A stretch of 34,040 nucleotides of DNA from Candidatus Eisenbacteria bacterium (lineage in GTDB: Bacteria > Desulfobacterota > Binatia > DP-6), in contig DATJZY010000073.1 in assembly GCA_035577985.1 (NCBI GenBank), positions 1 through 34,040 of the forward strand, written 5' to 3'. The first letter of the stretch is position 1, and each line of letters begins with the position of its first letter. Position numbers and translations under genes: made by a program. Of this stretch, positions 8,680-16,723 are shown in pieces. A model generated the notes under the pieces. It was not told the origin of the DNA, searched no databases, and saw nothing but the letters and a program-made list of their open reading frames with translations.

Positions 8680-9738
8680 TCAGTCTGGTCGGTTGGTGGG
8701 CCCGCCGGGGGGCCAGCCGCGGATGATCGCGACCGCGGACGCACCGACGCGGAAGACGTGTGGTGGCTGCGGGTCGTCGATGCGGATGCGCACGGGAAAT
8801 CGTTGCGCGATGTGCACCCAGTTGAGCTCGCGCTTGATCGGCGGGAGTCCCGGAGTGATCGGTTGATCCTCGGGATTCACCGCCCATCCTATCCCCTGCA
8901 CCGTGCCCCTGAATCGGAGGCGGGGGTCCGTCAACACGTACACCTCCGCCTCCATCCCGGGCGCAATGTGGTCGAGTTCGGTCTCGCGATAGTTCGCCAG
9001 GACGTACCAGGCCCGGGTGTCGACCAGCGAGAACACGGGGACCGGACCGGGTCCCACGAACGCGCCGACCGAGGTGTGCAGGTTGACGACGAGCGCGTCG
9101 AACTGTGCGCGCACGTAGCAGAAGTCGAGGTCGAGTTCCGCCTTGCCGAGCGCCGCCTGCGCCGCGCTCCGCTTCGCGAGCAGCGCCTCGAGATCACCGA
9201 TGTCCTTCTCCGCCTGATCCATCTTCTGCCGCGCCTCGTCGAGCCCGGCGGCGGCGGTGAGCTTCGCCGTGCGAGCCTGGTCGATCTTGTCCGCCGTCAC
9301 GAACTCCTTCGGCAAGAGCGGCTCGAGGCGGTGGAGGGTGTCGGTGGCGTTCTTCAGCTGGGCCTCCATGCGCTGCACGGTCGCCTTGGCGGCAGCAGCC
9401 GCGAAGCGTTGGCCTTCGATGCGCCGCTGGGTGACCTCGATCTCGCCGTCGAGAGCAGCGACCTCGGCGCGTGCGCGCTGCACCGCGAACTCGTACGGGC
9501 GTGGATCGACGACGAGCAAGACGTCGCCTTGCTTCACCCTTTGGTTGTCCTTCACGTGCAGCTCGGTGATGGTTCCGCTCACCTGGGGCACCACTCCGAT
9601 GATGTCGGCCATCACGACAGCGTCGTCGGTCTGGGGATGCAGCACGACGCGTCGGACGACCACGACGCCGAGGATGAGGGCGCCCGCGGCGATGCCGATT
9701 CCGACCAACCGTCCGAGCCTGCTTCGCGGATCGGCCAT
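8680..9738 (-). CDS. HlyD-type membrane fusion protein, MdtN/AaeA-like
   Basis: The 352-residue periplasmic adaptor has one N-terminal transmembrane anchor (about 8-30). The first half of a lipoyl-like domain (VPQVSGTITELHVKDNQRV, about 49-67) is followed by a long alpha-helical hairpin and then the second half, with ANYRETELDHIAPGMEAEV. It would bridge the FUSC inner-membrane protein and the outer-membrane channel. The ATG at 9738 is one nucleotide after the stop of the ytcA-like gene. Its end abuts the start of the FUSC gene. The order ytcA-mdtN-mdtO-mdtP is the same as in E. coli, which strongly supports a tripartite exporter. The substrate cannot be read from sequence. Confidence 0.92.
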   Translation of the reverse strand: MADPRSRLGRLVGIGIAAGALILGVVVVRRVVLHPQTDDAVVMADIIGVVPQVSGTITELHVKDNQRVKQGDVLLVVDPRPYEFAVQRARAEVAALDGEIEVTQRRIEGQRFAAAAAKATVQRMEAQLKNATDTLHRLEPLLPKEFVTADKIDQARTAKLTAAAGLDEARQKMDQAEKDIGDLEALLAKRSAAQAALGKAELDLDFCYVRAQFDALVVNLHTSVGAFVGPGPVPVFSLVDTRAWYVLANYRETELDHIAPGMEAEVYVLTDPRLRFRGTVQGIGWAVNPEDQPITPGLPPIKRELNWVHIAQRFPVRIRIDDPQPPHVFRVGASAVAIIRGWPPGGPTNRPD

Positions 9739-9739
9739 C

Positions 9740-10087
9740 CTAGCTTCCGAACAGGAGAAGCCACGTGGCGAAGATCCAGAAACCGGCGAGAGCCAGGTAC
9801 ACCAGCGGCGCCGGACTGAGCTGCGAAGCGATGCCCAATGCTATGAACACCTGCCGAGTGACGATCGTCAGCACGACCCCGATGACGATGGAGATGAGCC
9901 ATGCCGGGAAGAAGGAGCCGAGGATGTTGACGGACGGGGCCAGGCCGCAGCCGGGAACCGCGACGAGCAGGCCGGCGACCGCGAGGCCGCGCCGGTACGC
10001 GCGACACGACTCGACGCATGGTGGTCGAAGGGCGCGGCTGCTCGCCGAGCTCTTCCTCGGCAGTGATGTCGCGTGGCCCTCGCGCAT
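9740..10087 (-). CDS. YtcA-like small lipoprotein of efflux operon
   Basis: From ATG 10087 this gives 115 residues; the frame is open to 10192. A hydrophobic leader ends in VAVPGC, a lipobox-like site. The mature part, CGLAPSVNILGSFFPAW followed by two transmembrane helices and a short C-terminus, is characteristic of the YtcA family. That family is encoded directly upstream of mdtN in E. coli. YtcA has no well-defined biochemical role and is presumed to be an accessory of the MdtNOP-type exporter. The stop is one base before the mdtN-like ATG. The exact N-terminus is uncertain because residues before the hydrophobic leader look unstructured and no good ribosome-binding site is visible. Confidence 0.8.
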   Translation of the reverse strand: MREGHATSLPRKSSASSRALRPPCVESCRAYRRGLAVAGLLVAVPGCGLAPSVNILGSFFPAWLISIVIGVVLTIVTRQVFIALGIASQLSPAPLVYLALAGFWIFATWLLLFGS

Positions 10088-10247
10088 GGCGTCGCATAGA
10101 TCGGATCGGCGAATCCCTGCAAGCCTACGACCCGACGACGTGACGATGTCTCGCAACCGCGCCGACCATTCGCAACGTCCACGCGATGGCAAGGCGACGT
10201 CGGACCAGAGAGCCGGCGCGTCGTTGATGGCGTGTGGGAAGTGCGGC

Positions 10248-10283
10248 TGTCGATCCCTCGACAGATGTGACGAACTACCGTCC
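10248..10283. promoter_or_regulatory. paired enhancer-like palindromes, module B
   Basis: TGTCGA-TCCC-TCGACA (10248-10263) is a perfect inverted repeat and fits TGNCGA-N4-TCGRCA exactly. TGACGA-ACTA-CCGTCC (10268-10283) lies exactly 20 bp downstream, with a good left half and a poor right half. Centres are 95 and 75 bp upstream of the -24 GG of the malQ promoter candidate. Confidence 0.6.
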
Positions 10284-10350
10284 TCTGTCGCGGATCAGAC
10301 GATGCGTGCCGAGGTTCGGCAGCGTGACGATTCATCGCCCGCTCGGTTGC

Positions 10351-10364
10351 GGCACGGCACTTGC
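10351..10364 (+). promoter_or_regulatory. sigma-54 promoter candidate for malQ (module B)
   Basis: GGCACG-GCAC-TTGC matches the -24/-12 consensus core at every position, with GG-N10-GC spacing. It predicts a transcription start near 10376, leaving a leader of about 37 nt before ATG 10413. Confidence 0.6.
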
Positions 10365-10412
10365 GGAACTGGGCCAGAAGTCCGATTCGTTCGGCGGACG
10401 AGACGCAGGGCC

Positions 10413-11957
10413 ATGAGCGACGAGCGCCGACCAAGCCTCTCCCCGTTTCCGCCGGGGTATCGCGCGTCGGGCTTGCTGTTGCACGTCACATCGCTGCCGT
10501 CGTCGTATGGCGTCGGCGACGTGGGGCCCGCTGCACTCGAGTGGATCGACCGGCTCCACGAGGCGGGGCAGGGTTGGTGGCAGGCGCTGCCCCTCGGTCC
10601 GACCGGGTATGGCGACTCCCCGTACCAGCCACAGTCCTCCTTCGTCGGCAACGCGCTCCTGATCAGCCCCGACTGGCTGATCGAGGACGGCCTGGTGAGG
10701 CCGAGCGACCGGGAGCATCGGCGATTCTCGGCGACGGCGGTCGACTACGAGGCCGTCGTCCCGTTCAAGCACCACATGCTCGAGACGGCATGGGCCGCCT
10801 TTCGTGCGGGAGCGCGCCCGGATCTGCGTGACCGCTTTGCAGAGTTCTCCACCGAACACGCCCACTGGCTCGACGACTACGCCCTGTTCCGAGCGCTCAA
10901 AGCAAAGTACGAGGGGCGCCACTACCTCGAGTGGCCAGCCGAATTGGTGAAGCGCGAGCCCGCCACCCTCGCACAGGCTCGTCGAGATCTGAGGAACCAG
11001 GTCGATCAGATCCGCTTTGCCCAGTTTCTCCTGTGCCGTCAGGCGGAGCGCCTGAAGGCACATGCCCATGCCAAGGGCGTCCATTTGATCGGAGATCTAC
11101 CCTTCTTCGTGTCGCCCGACTCGAGCGACGTATGGGCGAATCCGGAACTCTTTCTCCTCGACGCGCAGCACCGGCCGCGGTTCGTCGCCGGAGTGCCGCC
11201 AGATTATTTCAGCGCCGAGGGGCAGCTCTGGGGAAACCCCGTCTACGACTGGGACATGCTTCGGGAGACCGGCTACCGATGGTGCATCGACCGCGTGCGG
11301 GCGCTCCTGGCCTACGTGGACGCCATTCGCTTGGATCATTTCCGGGGGTTCGCGGCTGCTTGGCACGTTCCGGCCGGGGCACCGACGGCCCGTCCCGGGC
11401 GCTGGATAGCGGGGCCGGGCGCCTCCTTCTTCAGTGCGGTGCAGACCGAGCTCGGAGCGCTACCGTTCATCGCCGAGGATCTCGGGATGATCACGCCCGA
11501 TGTGCTTGCGCTCCGCGACGAATTTCACGTGCCCGGTACACGGGTGCTTCAATTCGCCTTCGACGGCCATGCGGACAATCCGTACTTGCCCGACAACTAC
11601 GTCGCCAACACGGTGGTCTACACGGGCACCCACGACAATCCGACGACGCGCGGCTGGTATGAGGACCTGCCGGATGGCCAGCGGCAGGAGCTCCGGCACT
11701 ACCTCGAGCGCCACGGCGAGGAGAGGGGCGACGCCTCCTCAGTGCTGATGCGCCTCGCATGGTCGTCGGTGGCCGCGCTCGCCATCGCTCCGTTGCAGGA
11801 CCTCCTGAATCTCGGGAGCGAAGCCCGGATGAACGTGCCCGGTCGGGCCGCGGGCAACTGGCGCTGGCGCTGCACCGGGGAGATGCTGTCGGGCTCGGCG
11901 TTCGAGTGGCTGCGGAAGCTGACGACGGCATCCCACCGTTCCGGTGCTCCTGCGTGA
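10413..11957 (+). CDS. malQ: 4-alpha-glucanotransferase (amylomaltase)
   Basis: The 514-residue GH77 enzyme transfers alpha-1,4-glucan segments between maltodextrins in the cytoplasm. N-terminal LLLHVTSLPSSYGVGD and GWWQALPLGPTGYGDSPYQ are diagnostic. The catalytic residues are visible: nucleophile D308 in IRLDHFRGF, acid/base E355 in AEDLG, and D408 in THDNPT. Their spacing matches characterised amylomaltases. The frame is open to 9765, but ATG 10413 gives the normal N-terminus and has CAGGG just upstream. No other glycogen or maltose genes are near. A -24/-12 promoter candidate with paired upstream palindromes precedes it, suggesting sigma-54-dependent control, which would be unusual for malQ. 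Confidence 0.96.
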   Translation: MSDERRPSLSPFPPGYRASGLLLHVTSLPSSYGVGDVGPAALEWIDRLHEAGQGWWQALPLGPTGYGDSPYQPQSSFVGNALLISPDWLIEDGLVRPSDREHRRFSATAVDYEAVVPFKHHMLETAWAAFRAGARPDLRDRFAEFSTEHAHWLDDYALFRALKAKYEGRHYLEWPAELVKREPATLAQARRDLRNQVDQIRFAQFLLCRQAERLKAHAHAKGVHLIGDLPFFVSPDSSDVWANPELFLLDAQHRPRFVAGVPPDYFSAEGQLWGNPVYDWDMLRETGYRWCIDRVRALLAYVDAIRLDHFRGFAAAWHVPAGAPTARPGRWIAGPGASFFSAVQTELGALPFIAEDLGMITPDVLALRDEFHVPGTRVLQFAFDGHADNPYLPDNYVANTVVYTGTHDNPTTRGWYEDLPDGQRQELRHYLERHGEERGDASSVLMRLAWSSVAALAIAPLQDLLNLGSEARMNVPGRAAGNWRWRCTGEMLSGSAFEWLRKLTTASHRSGAPA

Positions 11958-11992
11958 GGAGGGCAGGGCCTTGAGGTTGCTCGATTCACGCA

Positions 11993-12028
11993 GCGACGAC
12001 ATTCGTCAGGTCTGCCGAGGCGTCGGCA
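11993..12028. promoter_or_regulatory. paired enhancer-like palindromes, module C
   Basis: TGCCGA-GGCG-TCGGCA at 12013-12028 is a perfect palindrome and fits the consensus fully. A degenerate partner centred 20 bp upstream (11993-12008) keeps mainly the right half, TCGTCA. Centres lie 70 and 90 bp before the -24 element at 12091. Confidence 0.55.
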
Positions 12029-12090
12029 CCTGCTGGAAGAACCTGAGTGCCGGCGTCGTGTATGATCCCCTCCTTTTCGTCCCGACGCGC

Positions 12091-12104
12091 GGTACGGTGC
12101 TTGC
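12091..12104 (+). promoter_or_regulatory. sigma-54 promoter candidate for GNAT-glycosyltransferase unit (module C)
   Basis: GGTACG-GTGC-TTGC, followed by A, has GG-N10-GC spacing and one mismatch (T for C) in the -24 box. The leader to ATG 12263 would be about 147 nt. Confidence 0.5.
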
Positions 12105-12262
12105 ACCACGGGCTACAGTGCTCATCGAGCTCTCGATCACGACCATCCCGATTGGGTGCCTCGGTCGATCCTGCACGCGCCTCTTGCGGCGACGAGGCTC
12201 CGCCACCCGATGAATCGCTCGACACGAGACGGCTCGGCGACGACGGCGACCGGTGCTGCGTG

Positions 12263-12883
12263 ATGCCTTCGCCCGACCGTGAACCCGCGCTTCTCGCGGC
12301 GCCTCTCGAACGCGACCCGGTTCGGCGCTTCACCCGAGACTACGCCTCCATTCATCATCTCTCCGACGGCACCAGCGTCCGACTTCGTCTCTTGCTTCCC
12401 GACGATCGGGCCTGGCTGCTCCGGGGCTTCGCTCGGCTATCGCCGCAGTCCCGCTACTTGCGCTTCTTTGCGGCCATGCCACGGCTGCCCGAGACGATCC
12501 TCGGTCGGCTCCTGGACGTGGACGAGTGGAACCATGTGGCGATCGCCGCGGAATCGGCGGCGGTGGCTCCTCGGGAGGGCGACCCGTTTGGTGCCGCCCG
12601 CTTCATTCGCCTCGCGGCGGCACCGCACGCCGCGGAGGCGGCCGTCGTGGTGGCCGACCACCTGCAACGGCGCGGCCTCGGGAGACTTCTCCTGCGCGCA
12701 CTCGGTGCGGCCGCACGCGAGCGCGGCATCACGATGTTTCGCGCCGAGGTCCTGGCCGTGAACGTGGGCGTCACGGCGCTCATTCGGGAGCTCGGCGGCG
12801 ACGCGCGACCGGTCTCGGTCGGAGGCGCCGTCGCGGTGTATGAGGTTCCGCTGCCCGACGCTCCGTCGGAAGAAGGCGCGTAG
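12263..12883 (+). CDS. GNAT-family N-acetyltransferase
   Basis: The 206-residue protein has a GNAT fold. The acetyl-CoA pyrophosphate loop is seen in VVADHLQRRGLGRLLLRAL (Q/RxxGxG/A type). The preceding strand AAVVVADHL and the later MFRAEVLAVNVGVTALIREL fit motifs A and B. The N-terminal part (SVRLRLLLPDDRAWLLRGFARLSPQSRYLRFF) resembles the acetyltransferase domains fused to acyl-CoA synthetases and regulators of central metabolism. The protein could therefore acetylate another protein, but the substrate cannot be read. ATG 12263 is chosen because upstream in-frame residues are unlike the family. The glycosyltransferase gene starts 97 bp downstream and may share its transcript. Confidence 0.82.
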   Translation: MPSPDREPALLAAPLERDPVRRFTRDYASIHHLSDGTSVRLRLLLPDDRAWLLRGFARLSPQSRYLRFFAAMPRLPETILGRLLDVDEWNHVAIAAESAAVAPREGDPFGAARFIRLAAAPHAAEAAVVVADHLQRRGLGRLLLRALGAAARERGITMFRAEVLAVNVGVTALIRELGGDARPVSVGGAVAVYEVPLPDAPSEEGA

Positions 12884-12980
12884 GTGGCCACCATTCGGCA
12901 TTCTCGGCACGGAGGCCGACGGTCGTGACCGCGGTCCGCATCGCGAGCCCGAACACCCTTGCGCTCGCTACGCCGCGGGG

Positions 12981-14921
12981 ATGAACGTCGTGGACTCGGC
13001 GCGTCTCTTCGAGCGAAAGCTGCACCACGCACGCCAGCGCGCGCTCCTCCGTGATGCGGTTCGGAGGGTGTCGATGCTCGATGGAGACCGCGTTGCAATC
13101 GAGCTCGACGATCCGACCGGGAGAGGCGGCGAACAGCTCCTCGATGCCGCCATCTCTCACGCATCATTTGCGGAGCAGATCGGCGGTGAAGTGGCGGGGG
13201 CAGTGCCCGAGCTCGCGATCGCCATCTTGATCGTCGGTTCCCGAGGCGACGTCCAGCCCTTCCTCCCGATCGCGCAGCGTCTGGCGCAGGATGGCCATCG
13301 CGTGCGCCTCGCGACCCATGCGGTATTTCGCGAGTTCGTGGAGTCCCACGGCATCGAGTTCTTCCCCCTCGCGGGCGATCCACGCGAGCTGATGGAGTAC
13401 ATGGTGCTGACGGGCGGCCACCTCATTCCGCACCACCTCGATCAGCTCCTGGAGCAGGTGCCGCGCAAGCGCGAGATGATGTCCGAGATCCTCGCGTCCA
13501 CGTGGGCCGCGTGCACCGAACCCGACCCGGGACGGCTTGATGCGGTGCCGTTCGTGGCCGATGCGGTGATCGCGAACCCGCCGACCCAGGGACACATCCA
13601 CGTGGCGCAGGCGCTGCATGCGCCGCTGCACATCATGTTCACCATGCCCTGGAGCCCGACCAACGCCTTCGCACATCCCTTCACCCACGTGATGTCCGAG
13701 GCGCATGTCCGCATCGTGAACCGTCTCTCCTTCGAGGCCTTCGACCTGCTCACCTGGCTCGGGCTCTCGGACCTCGTGAACGAATTTCGCGAACGAACCC
13801 TCGGCCTCGAGCGGATTCATCTGGGCGAGCACGGCGCGAGTCTGGTCCACGAGCTGGCCGTGCCGCATGCCTACCTCTGGTCCCCGAGTGTGCTCGCCAA
13901 GCCGGACGATTGGGGACCTGAAATCGACGTCACGGGTTTCGTTTTTCTCGACGAGGCCGCTCGCTTCGAGCCGCCGGATGCGCTGCGGGAGTTCCTGGCG
14001 GCAGGCGATCCACCTGTCTACGTCGGGTTTGGTTCGTGCCCGGCGCCCGATCCCGTAGCGCTCACGACGACCATCTTCGACGGCCTCGAGCGGGCAGGGG
14101 TCCGCGGGGTCGTGGCCCGGGGCTGGGCGAAGCTCGGTACGGGCTCCGTCCCTCCGAACGTGCATCTCGTGGACGATCTTCCGCACGACTGGCTGTTCCC
14201 ACGCTGCGCTGCGGTCTGCCACCACGGAGGCGCCGGCACCACCGCGGCCGGCCTGCGCAGCGGGCTGCCGACGATCGTGGTGCCCTTCTTCGGCGACCAG
14301 TATTTCTGGGGCCGGATCGTTGCCGAGTCCGGCGCGGGACCGGAACCCGTACCGATCGGCGCGCTCACGGCGGAGACACTGGCCGAGGCGATCACGTTCG
14401 CGTTGCGGCCCGAGGTGCGTGCGCGGGCGGTCGCGCTCGGCGAGAAGGTGCGTGCGCAGCCGGGACACGAGGAAGCCGTGGAGGCCTTCTACAAGCGGCT
14501 GCCGCTCGCCTCGATGCGCTGCAGCCTCGACGCTTCGCACGTGGCCCGCCGCCAATGCGACGAATGCGGCCTCGTGTCCTGCCGGCTTTGCGACGCCGTC
14601 GTCCATGACGATCCCGCGCGGGCCACGCACCGGCGTCGGCCCCTCGGCCACGTGGCGTGGGACGTGGCGGGCTCGCCCTCCTTGGTGGAGCGGCTGGAGC
14701 GTGCGCTCGTGATCGACACGCACGAGGCCAGCGAGCCGGAACCCGAGCAGACCCGTGGAACGATTCAGAGCGTGCTCCTTCGTGAGGGGGACTCCATCGC
14801 GGCGAAGCTTCACGGGCGTCCCATGCCGGTGGTCGTGGACAGGGCGACGCGTGACAGGATCCTCGAACGCTTCGAGTCCATGCATCGCGACCGCGTGCGT
14901 CTGCCCGCGCCTGTAGGCTGA
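12981..14921 (+). CDS. sterol-type UDP-glycosyltransferase with Cys/His-rich C-terminal module
   Basis: The 646-residue protein has a GT-B fold of the sterol glucosyltransferase / GT28-like type. The N-terminal domain begins IAILIVGSRGDVQPFLPIAQ, and the donor-binding motif is CHHGGAGTTAAGLRSGLPTIVVPFFGDQYFWG. These enzymes glucosylate sterols, hopanoids or other lipids from UDP-glucose. An extra N-terminal region of about 75 residues and a C-terminal tail of about 135 residues flank the core. The tail has CSLDASH, CDEC, CRLC and paired histidines, a pattern like a B-box zinc finger, which is unusual on a bacterial glycosyltransferase. The frame is open to 12840, overlapping the GNAT gene, but ATG 12981 after GCGGGG is more natural. 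The acceptor is unknown. Confidence 0.85.
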   Translation: MNVVDSARLFERKLHHARQRALLRDAVRRVSMLDGDRVAIELDDPTGRGGEQLLDAAISHASFAEQIGGEVAGAVPELAIAILIVGSRGDVQPFLPIAQRLAQDGHRVRLATHAVFREFVESHGIEFFPLAGDPRELMEYMVLTGGHLIPHHLDQLLEQVPRKREMMSEILASTWAACTEPDPGRLDAVPFVADAVIANPPTQGHIHVAQALHAPLHIMFTMPWSPTNAFAHPFTHVMSEAHVRIVNRLSFEAFDLLTWLGLSDLVNEFRERTLGLERIHLGEHGASLVHELAVPHAYLWSPSVLAKPDDWGPEIDVTGFVFLDEAARFEPPDALREFLAAGDPPVYVGFGSCPAPDPVALTTTIFDGLERAGVRGVVARGWAKLGTGSVPPNVHLVDDLPHDWLFPRCAAVCHHGGAGTTAAGLRSGLPTIVVPFFGDQYFWGRIVAESGAGPEPVPIGALTAETLAEAITFALRPEVRARAVALGEKVRAQPGHEEAVEAFYKRLPLASMRCSLDASHVARRQCDECGLVSCRLCDAVVHDDPARATHRRRPLGHVAWDVAGSPSLVERLERALVIDTHEASEPEPEQTRGTIQSVLLREGDSIAAKLHGRPMPVVVDRATRDRILERFESMHRDRVRLPAPVG

Positions 14922-14932
14922 AGGAGGACTCG

Positions 14933-15949
14933 ATGCGCAAGGGTGGCTGGCGAGTGTTCGTGGGAGCTCTGGTGGTACTGACGCCGCGGATCATGATGGC
15001 GACCGGCGGCTTTACCGTCGATCGAGTGACTGCGGACATCAATCTTCCTACGGATGCCGTCACTCGCCTCCGTCACGGCGAAATGGTGCACTCCGATACG
15101 GAGGAGTCGTCAGACCGTGAGCTGGGCGTGGGCCTCACGTTCCTCGTCCAGCAGCCACTTGCCGAAGTCGTGAAAGCGTTTCGGACGGCGATCGACCTGA
15201 AGGCCGACCCACAGCTCTCGGCCTCGGCAGTGATTCGCGGCCCAGGAGCTCCTGCCGACTTCACGAGCCTCGTACTCGAGCCGGACGGGGCGGCAGAGGC
15301 GAGTCGCTATCTCGCCGCCAGCCCCGGGGAGACGCTCAACCTCTCTCGGGACGAGATCCGGGCGTTCAACGCGCTGGCTTCCGCCGGCGACGACGTGAAG
15401 CGACGCGTCGAAGAAGAACTGAGGCTTCTGCTGCTCGCGCGGTACCAATCGTATCTTCAGCGTGGGCTCGGCGGCATGGCTGCATACGAGCGCCGCGACG
15501 GCCCCTTCGAGCCGTCCGGCGAGCTGCGGCGCGCCTCCGAAGCGGCGCTACTGCTCGAGCAGCACGCCCCGGCCCTTCAGCACGTGCTGCTCGCATATCC
15601 GGTAGGGAAGCCCCCCGGGCTCGAAGAGCACTTCTACTGGCTGCGCTACGACCTCGACGGCCGCCCGAACTACACACTACGCCATCGACTCGCTATGCCG
15701 ATCGGTGAGATATTCGTCACCGCGGATCGCGAGTTCTACGTGAGCCACGGTTACAACACGTCGCAAGCGTTCGCGGGATTGATTCCGGTGCCGGAGGGAA
15801 CGATGGTGGTCTATCGCAGCCGCGTCTCCACGGATCAGGTCGCCGGCTTCGGATCGTCCGTCAAGAAAGGAATCGGCCGCAGCGTCATGTCGAGGCAGCT
15901 GACAGACATCTTCGAGCGGTCGCGGGACTCCTTCCAGCGGAACCACTGA
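14933..15949 (+). CDS. secreted protein of unknown function
   Basis: This is a 338-residue protein with a hydrophobic N-terminal segment (about 8-24, VFVGALVVLTPRIMMATGG) that looks like a signal peptide, so it probably acts in the periplasm. A very strong ribosome-binding site, AAGGAGG, lies at 14921-14927, five bases before ATG 14933 and overlapping the end of the glycosyltransferase gene. The two are therefore probably co-transcribed. The middle is helical and rich in Leu, Glu and Arg (for example VEEELRLLLLARYQSYLQRG). The C-terminal third looks like beta strands (YTLRHRLAMPIGEIFVTADREFYVSHGYN). I recognise no domain. A role linked to the glycosyltransferase product is only a guess from position. 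Confidence 0.78.
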   Translation: MRKGGWRVFVGALVVLTPRIMMATGGFTVDRVTADINLPTDAVTRLRHGEMVHSDTEESSDRELGVGLTFLVQQPLAEVVKAFRTAIDLKADPQLSASAVIRGPGAPADFTSLVLEPDGAAEASRYLAASPGETLNLSRDEIRAFNALASAGDDVKRRVEEELRLLLLARYQSYLQRGLGGMAAYERRDGPFEPSGELRRASEAALLLEQHAPALQHVLLAYPVGKPPGLEEHFYWLRYDLDGRPNYTLRHRLAMPIGEIFVTADREFYVSHGYNTSQAFAGLIPVPEGTMVVYRSRVSTDQVAGFGSSVKKGIGRSVMSRQLTDIFERSRDSFQRNH

Positions 15950-15973
15950 ACCCCTATCGGACGGAATCCGACC

Positions 15974-16420
15974 ATGGATCCTGGATACTTTTCGGCCTTG
16001 GCGGCGCTGGCCGGCTCGACGATCGGCGGAATGACGTCCTTGGTGACGGCGTGGCAGACCCAGCACGCGCAGTTCAGGGCGCAGCGGCGCCAGCACGACA
16101 TCGAGCGGCGCGAGGAGCTGTACAAGAATTTCATCGAAGAATCCTCACGGCTGTACGCGGACGCGTACGAGCACGACAAGGCGGACGTGTCCAACCTGGT
16201 CAAGCTGTATGCTCTCGTCAGCAGGATGCGTGTGCTTTCAACAGGACGAGTCGTGGAGGAAGCAGACCAGGTTGTACGGCTGATCATCGAGACGTACCTC
16301 GCGCCAAACAAGACGCTGCGCGATCTGGAGCAAGACTTCGTCGCGAGAGAAGCGGCGATGGACCCACTACGAGACTTTAGCAACGCATGCCGCGCGGAAC
16401 TGCCGGGTCGCACATTCTAG
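15974..16420 (+). CDS. small membrane-anchored protein of a widespread uncharacterised family
   Basis: This 148-residue protein has one N-terminal transmembrane segment (about 5-28, YFSALAALAGSTIGGMTSLV). A soluble helical part rich in charge follows: RREELYKNFIEESSRLYADAYEHDKADVS, VKLYALVSRMRVLS and VVRLIIETYLAPNKT. I recognise this pattern as a common conserved hypothetical family in proteobacteria, with no known function. The start at 15974 is supported by the hydrophobic N-terminus; the ribosome-binding site (ACGGAA) is weak. It lies 24 bp after the preceding secreted protein and probably belongs to the same unit. Confidence 0.82.
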   Translation: MDPGYFSALAALAGSTIGGMTSLVTAWQTQHAQFRAQRRQHDIERREELYKNFIEESSRLYADAYEHDKADVSNLVKLYALVSRMRVLSTGRVVEEADQVVRLIIETYLAPNKTLRDLEQDFVAREAAMDPLRDFSNACRAELPGRTF

Positions 16421-16599
16421 TGGTCTCGTAGGCTCGTGTGCCCGGGGGCTGACCTTGCCGGCTTCGGCGAGGTCGCGCAGCTCGATCCCGATCTGGTCCC
16501 GCCGTCGGCAAGGTGCCCGATCGGCTCCTGAACCAGCGGAATCGCGATGGCGAAGCGGACGTACGCGGCCTATCGCGTACTGCTCGCCTCGCCCCGCTG

Positions 16600-16635
16600 T
16601 GCCGAGACGTCGGCAGCAGTGACGAAGGGCTCGCC
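16600..16635. promoter_or_regulatory. paired enhancer-like palindromes, module D
   Basis: TGCCGA-GACG-TCGGCA at 16600-16615 is a palindrome fitting the consensus fully and differs at two spacer bases from the module C site. TGACGA-AGGG-CTCGCC at 16620-16635, exactly 20 bp on, has a perfect left half only. Centres are 69 and 49 bp from the -24 GG, the same geometry as module E. Confidence 0.6.
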
Positions 16636-16676
16636 GACGCGTGCTCGGAATCGCGGCGCCGGCGTGATCCCGGCAC

Positions 16677-16690
16677 GGCACGGTAATTGC
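16677..16690 (+). promoter_or_regulatory. sigma-54 promoter candidate for truncated secreted gene (module D)
   Basis: GGCACG-GTAA-TTGC matches the -24/-12 core completely, with GG-N10-GC spacing. The predicted start near 16702 leaves a short leader containing GGAGG before ATG 16724. Confidence 0.62.
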
Positions 16691-16723
16691 GCACGTAACC
16701 GGCGAAGCCATGGAGGTTCGACA

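Larger units (their letters stand above)
10088..10412. other. divergent intergenic region between ytcA and malQ
   Basis: This 325-bp region separates the minus-strand efflux operon from the plus-strand malQ. It contains the paired palindromes at 10248-10283 and the -24/-12 promoter at 10351-10364, annotated separately. I found no comparably good promoter for the efflux operon on the minus strand and no regulator gene. Confidence 0.6.
11958..12262. other. intergenic region before GNAT gene
   Basis: This 305-bp stretch between malQ and the acetyltransferase holds no convincing gene. It contains the module C palindromes and -24/-12 candidate listed separately. Confidence 0.55.
16421..16723. other. 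intergenic region with module D, no gene seen
   Basis: This 303-bp region contains the module D palindromes and -24/-12 promoter. The ORF frame of the next gene is open back to 16547, but the intact promoter at 16677 lies inside that extension, so the extension is not used as coding. The first half of the region shows nothing I can interpret. Confidence 0.55.

Noticed and set aside
6204..8726. 840-codon plus-strand open frame opposite the efflux genes
   Set aside because: It is Arg/Pro/Gly/Glu/Asp-rich with no domain, and is fully explained as the antisense of the FUSC and channel genes. The same holds for long frames at 1298-3553, 27230-28879, 13164-14885 and 30851-32524.
16547..16723. Upstream extension of the truncated secreted gene to an ATG at 16547
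   Set aside because: It would place a promoter and enhancer sites inside the coding region and bury the signal peptide. ATG 16724 has a proper GGAGG.
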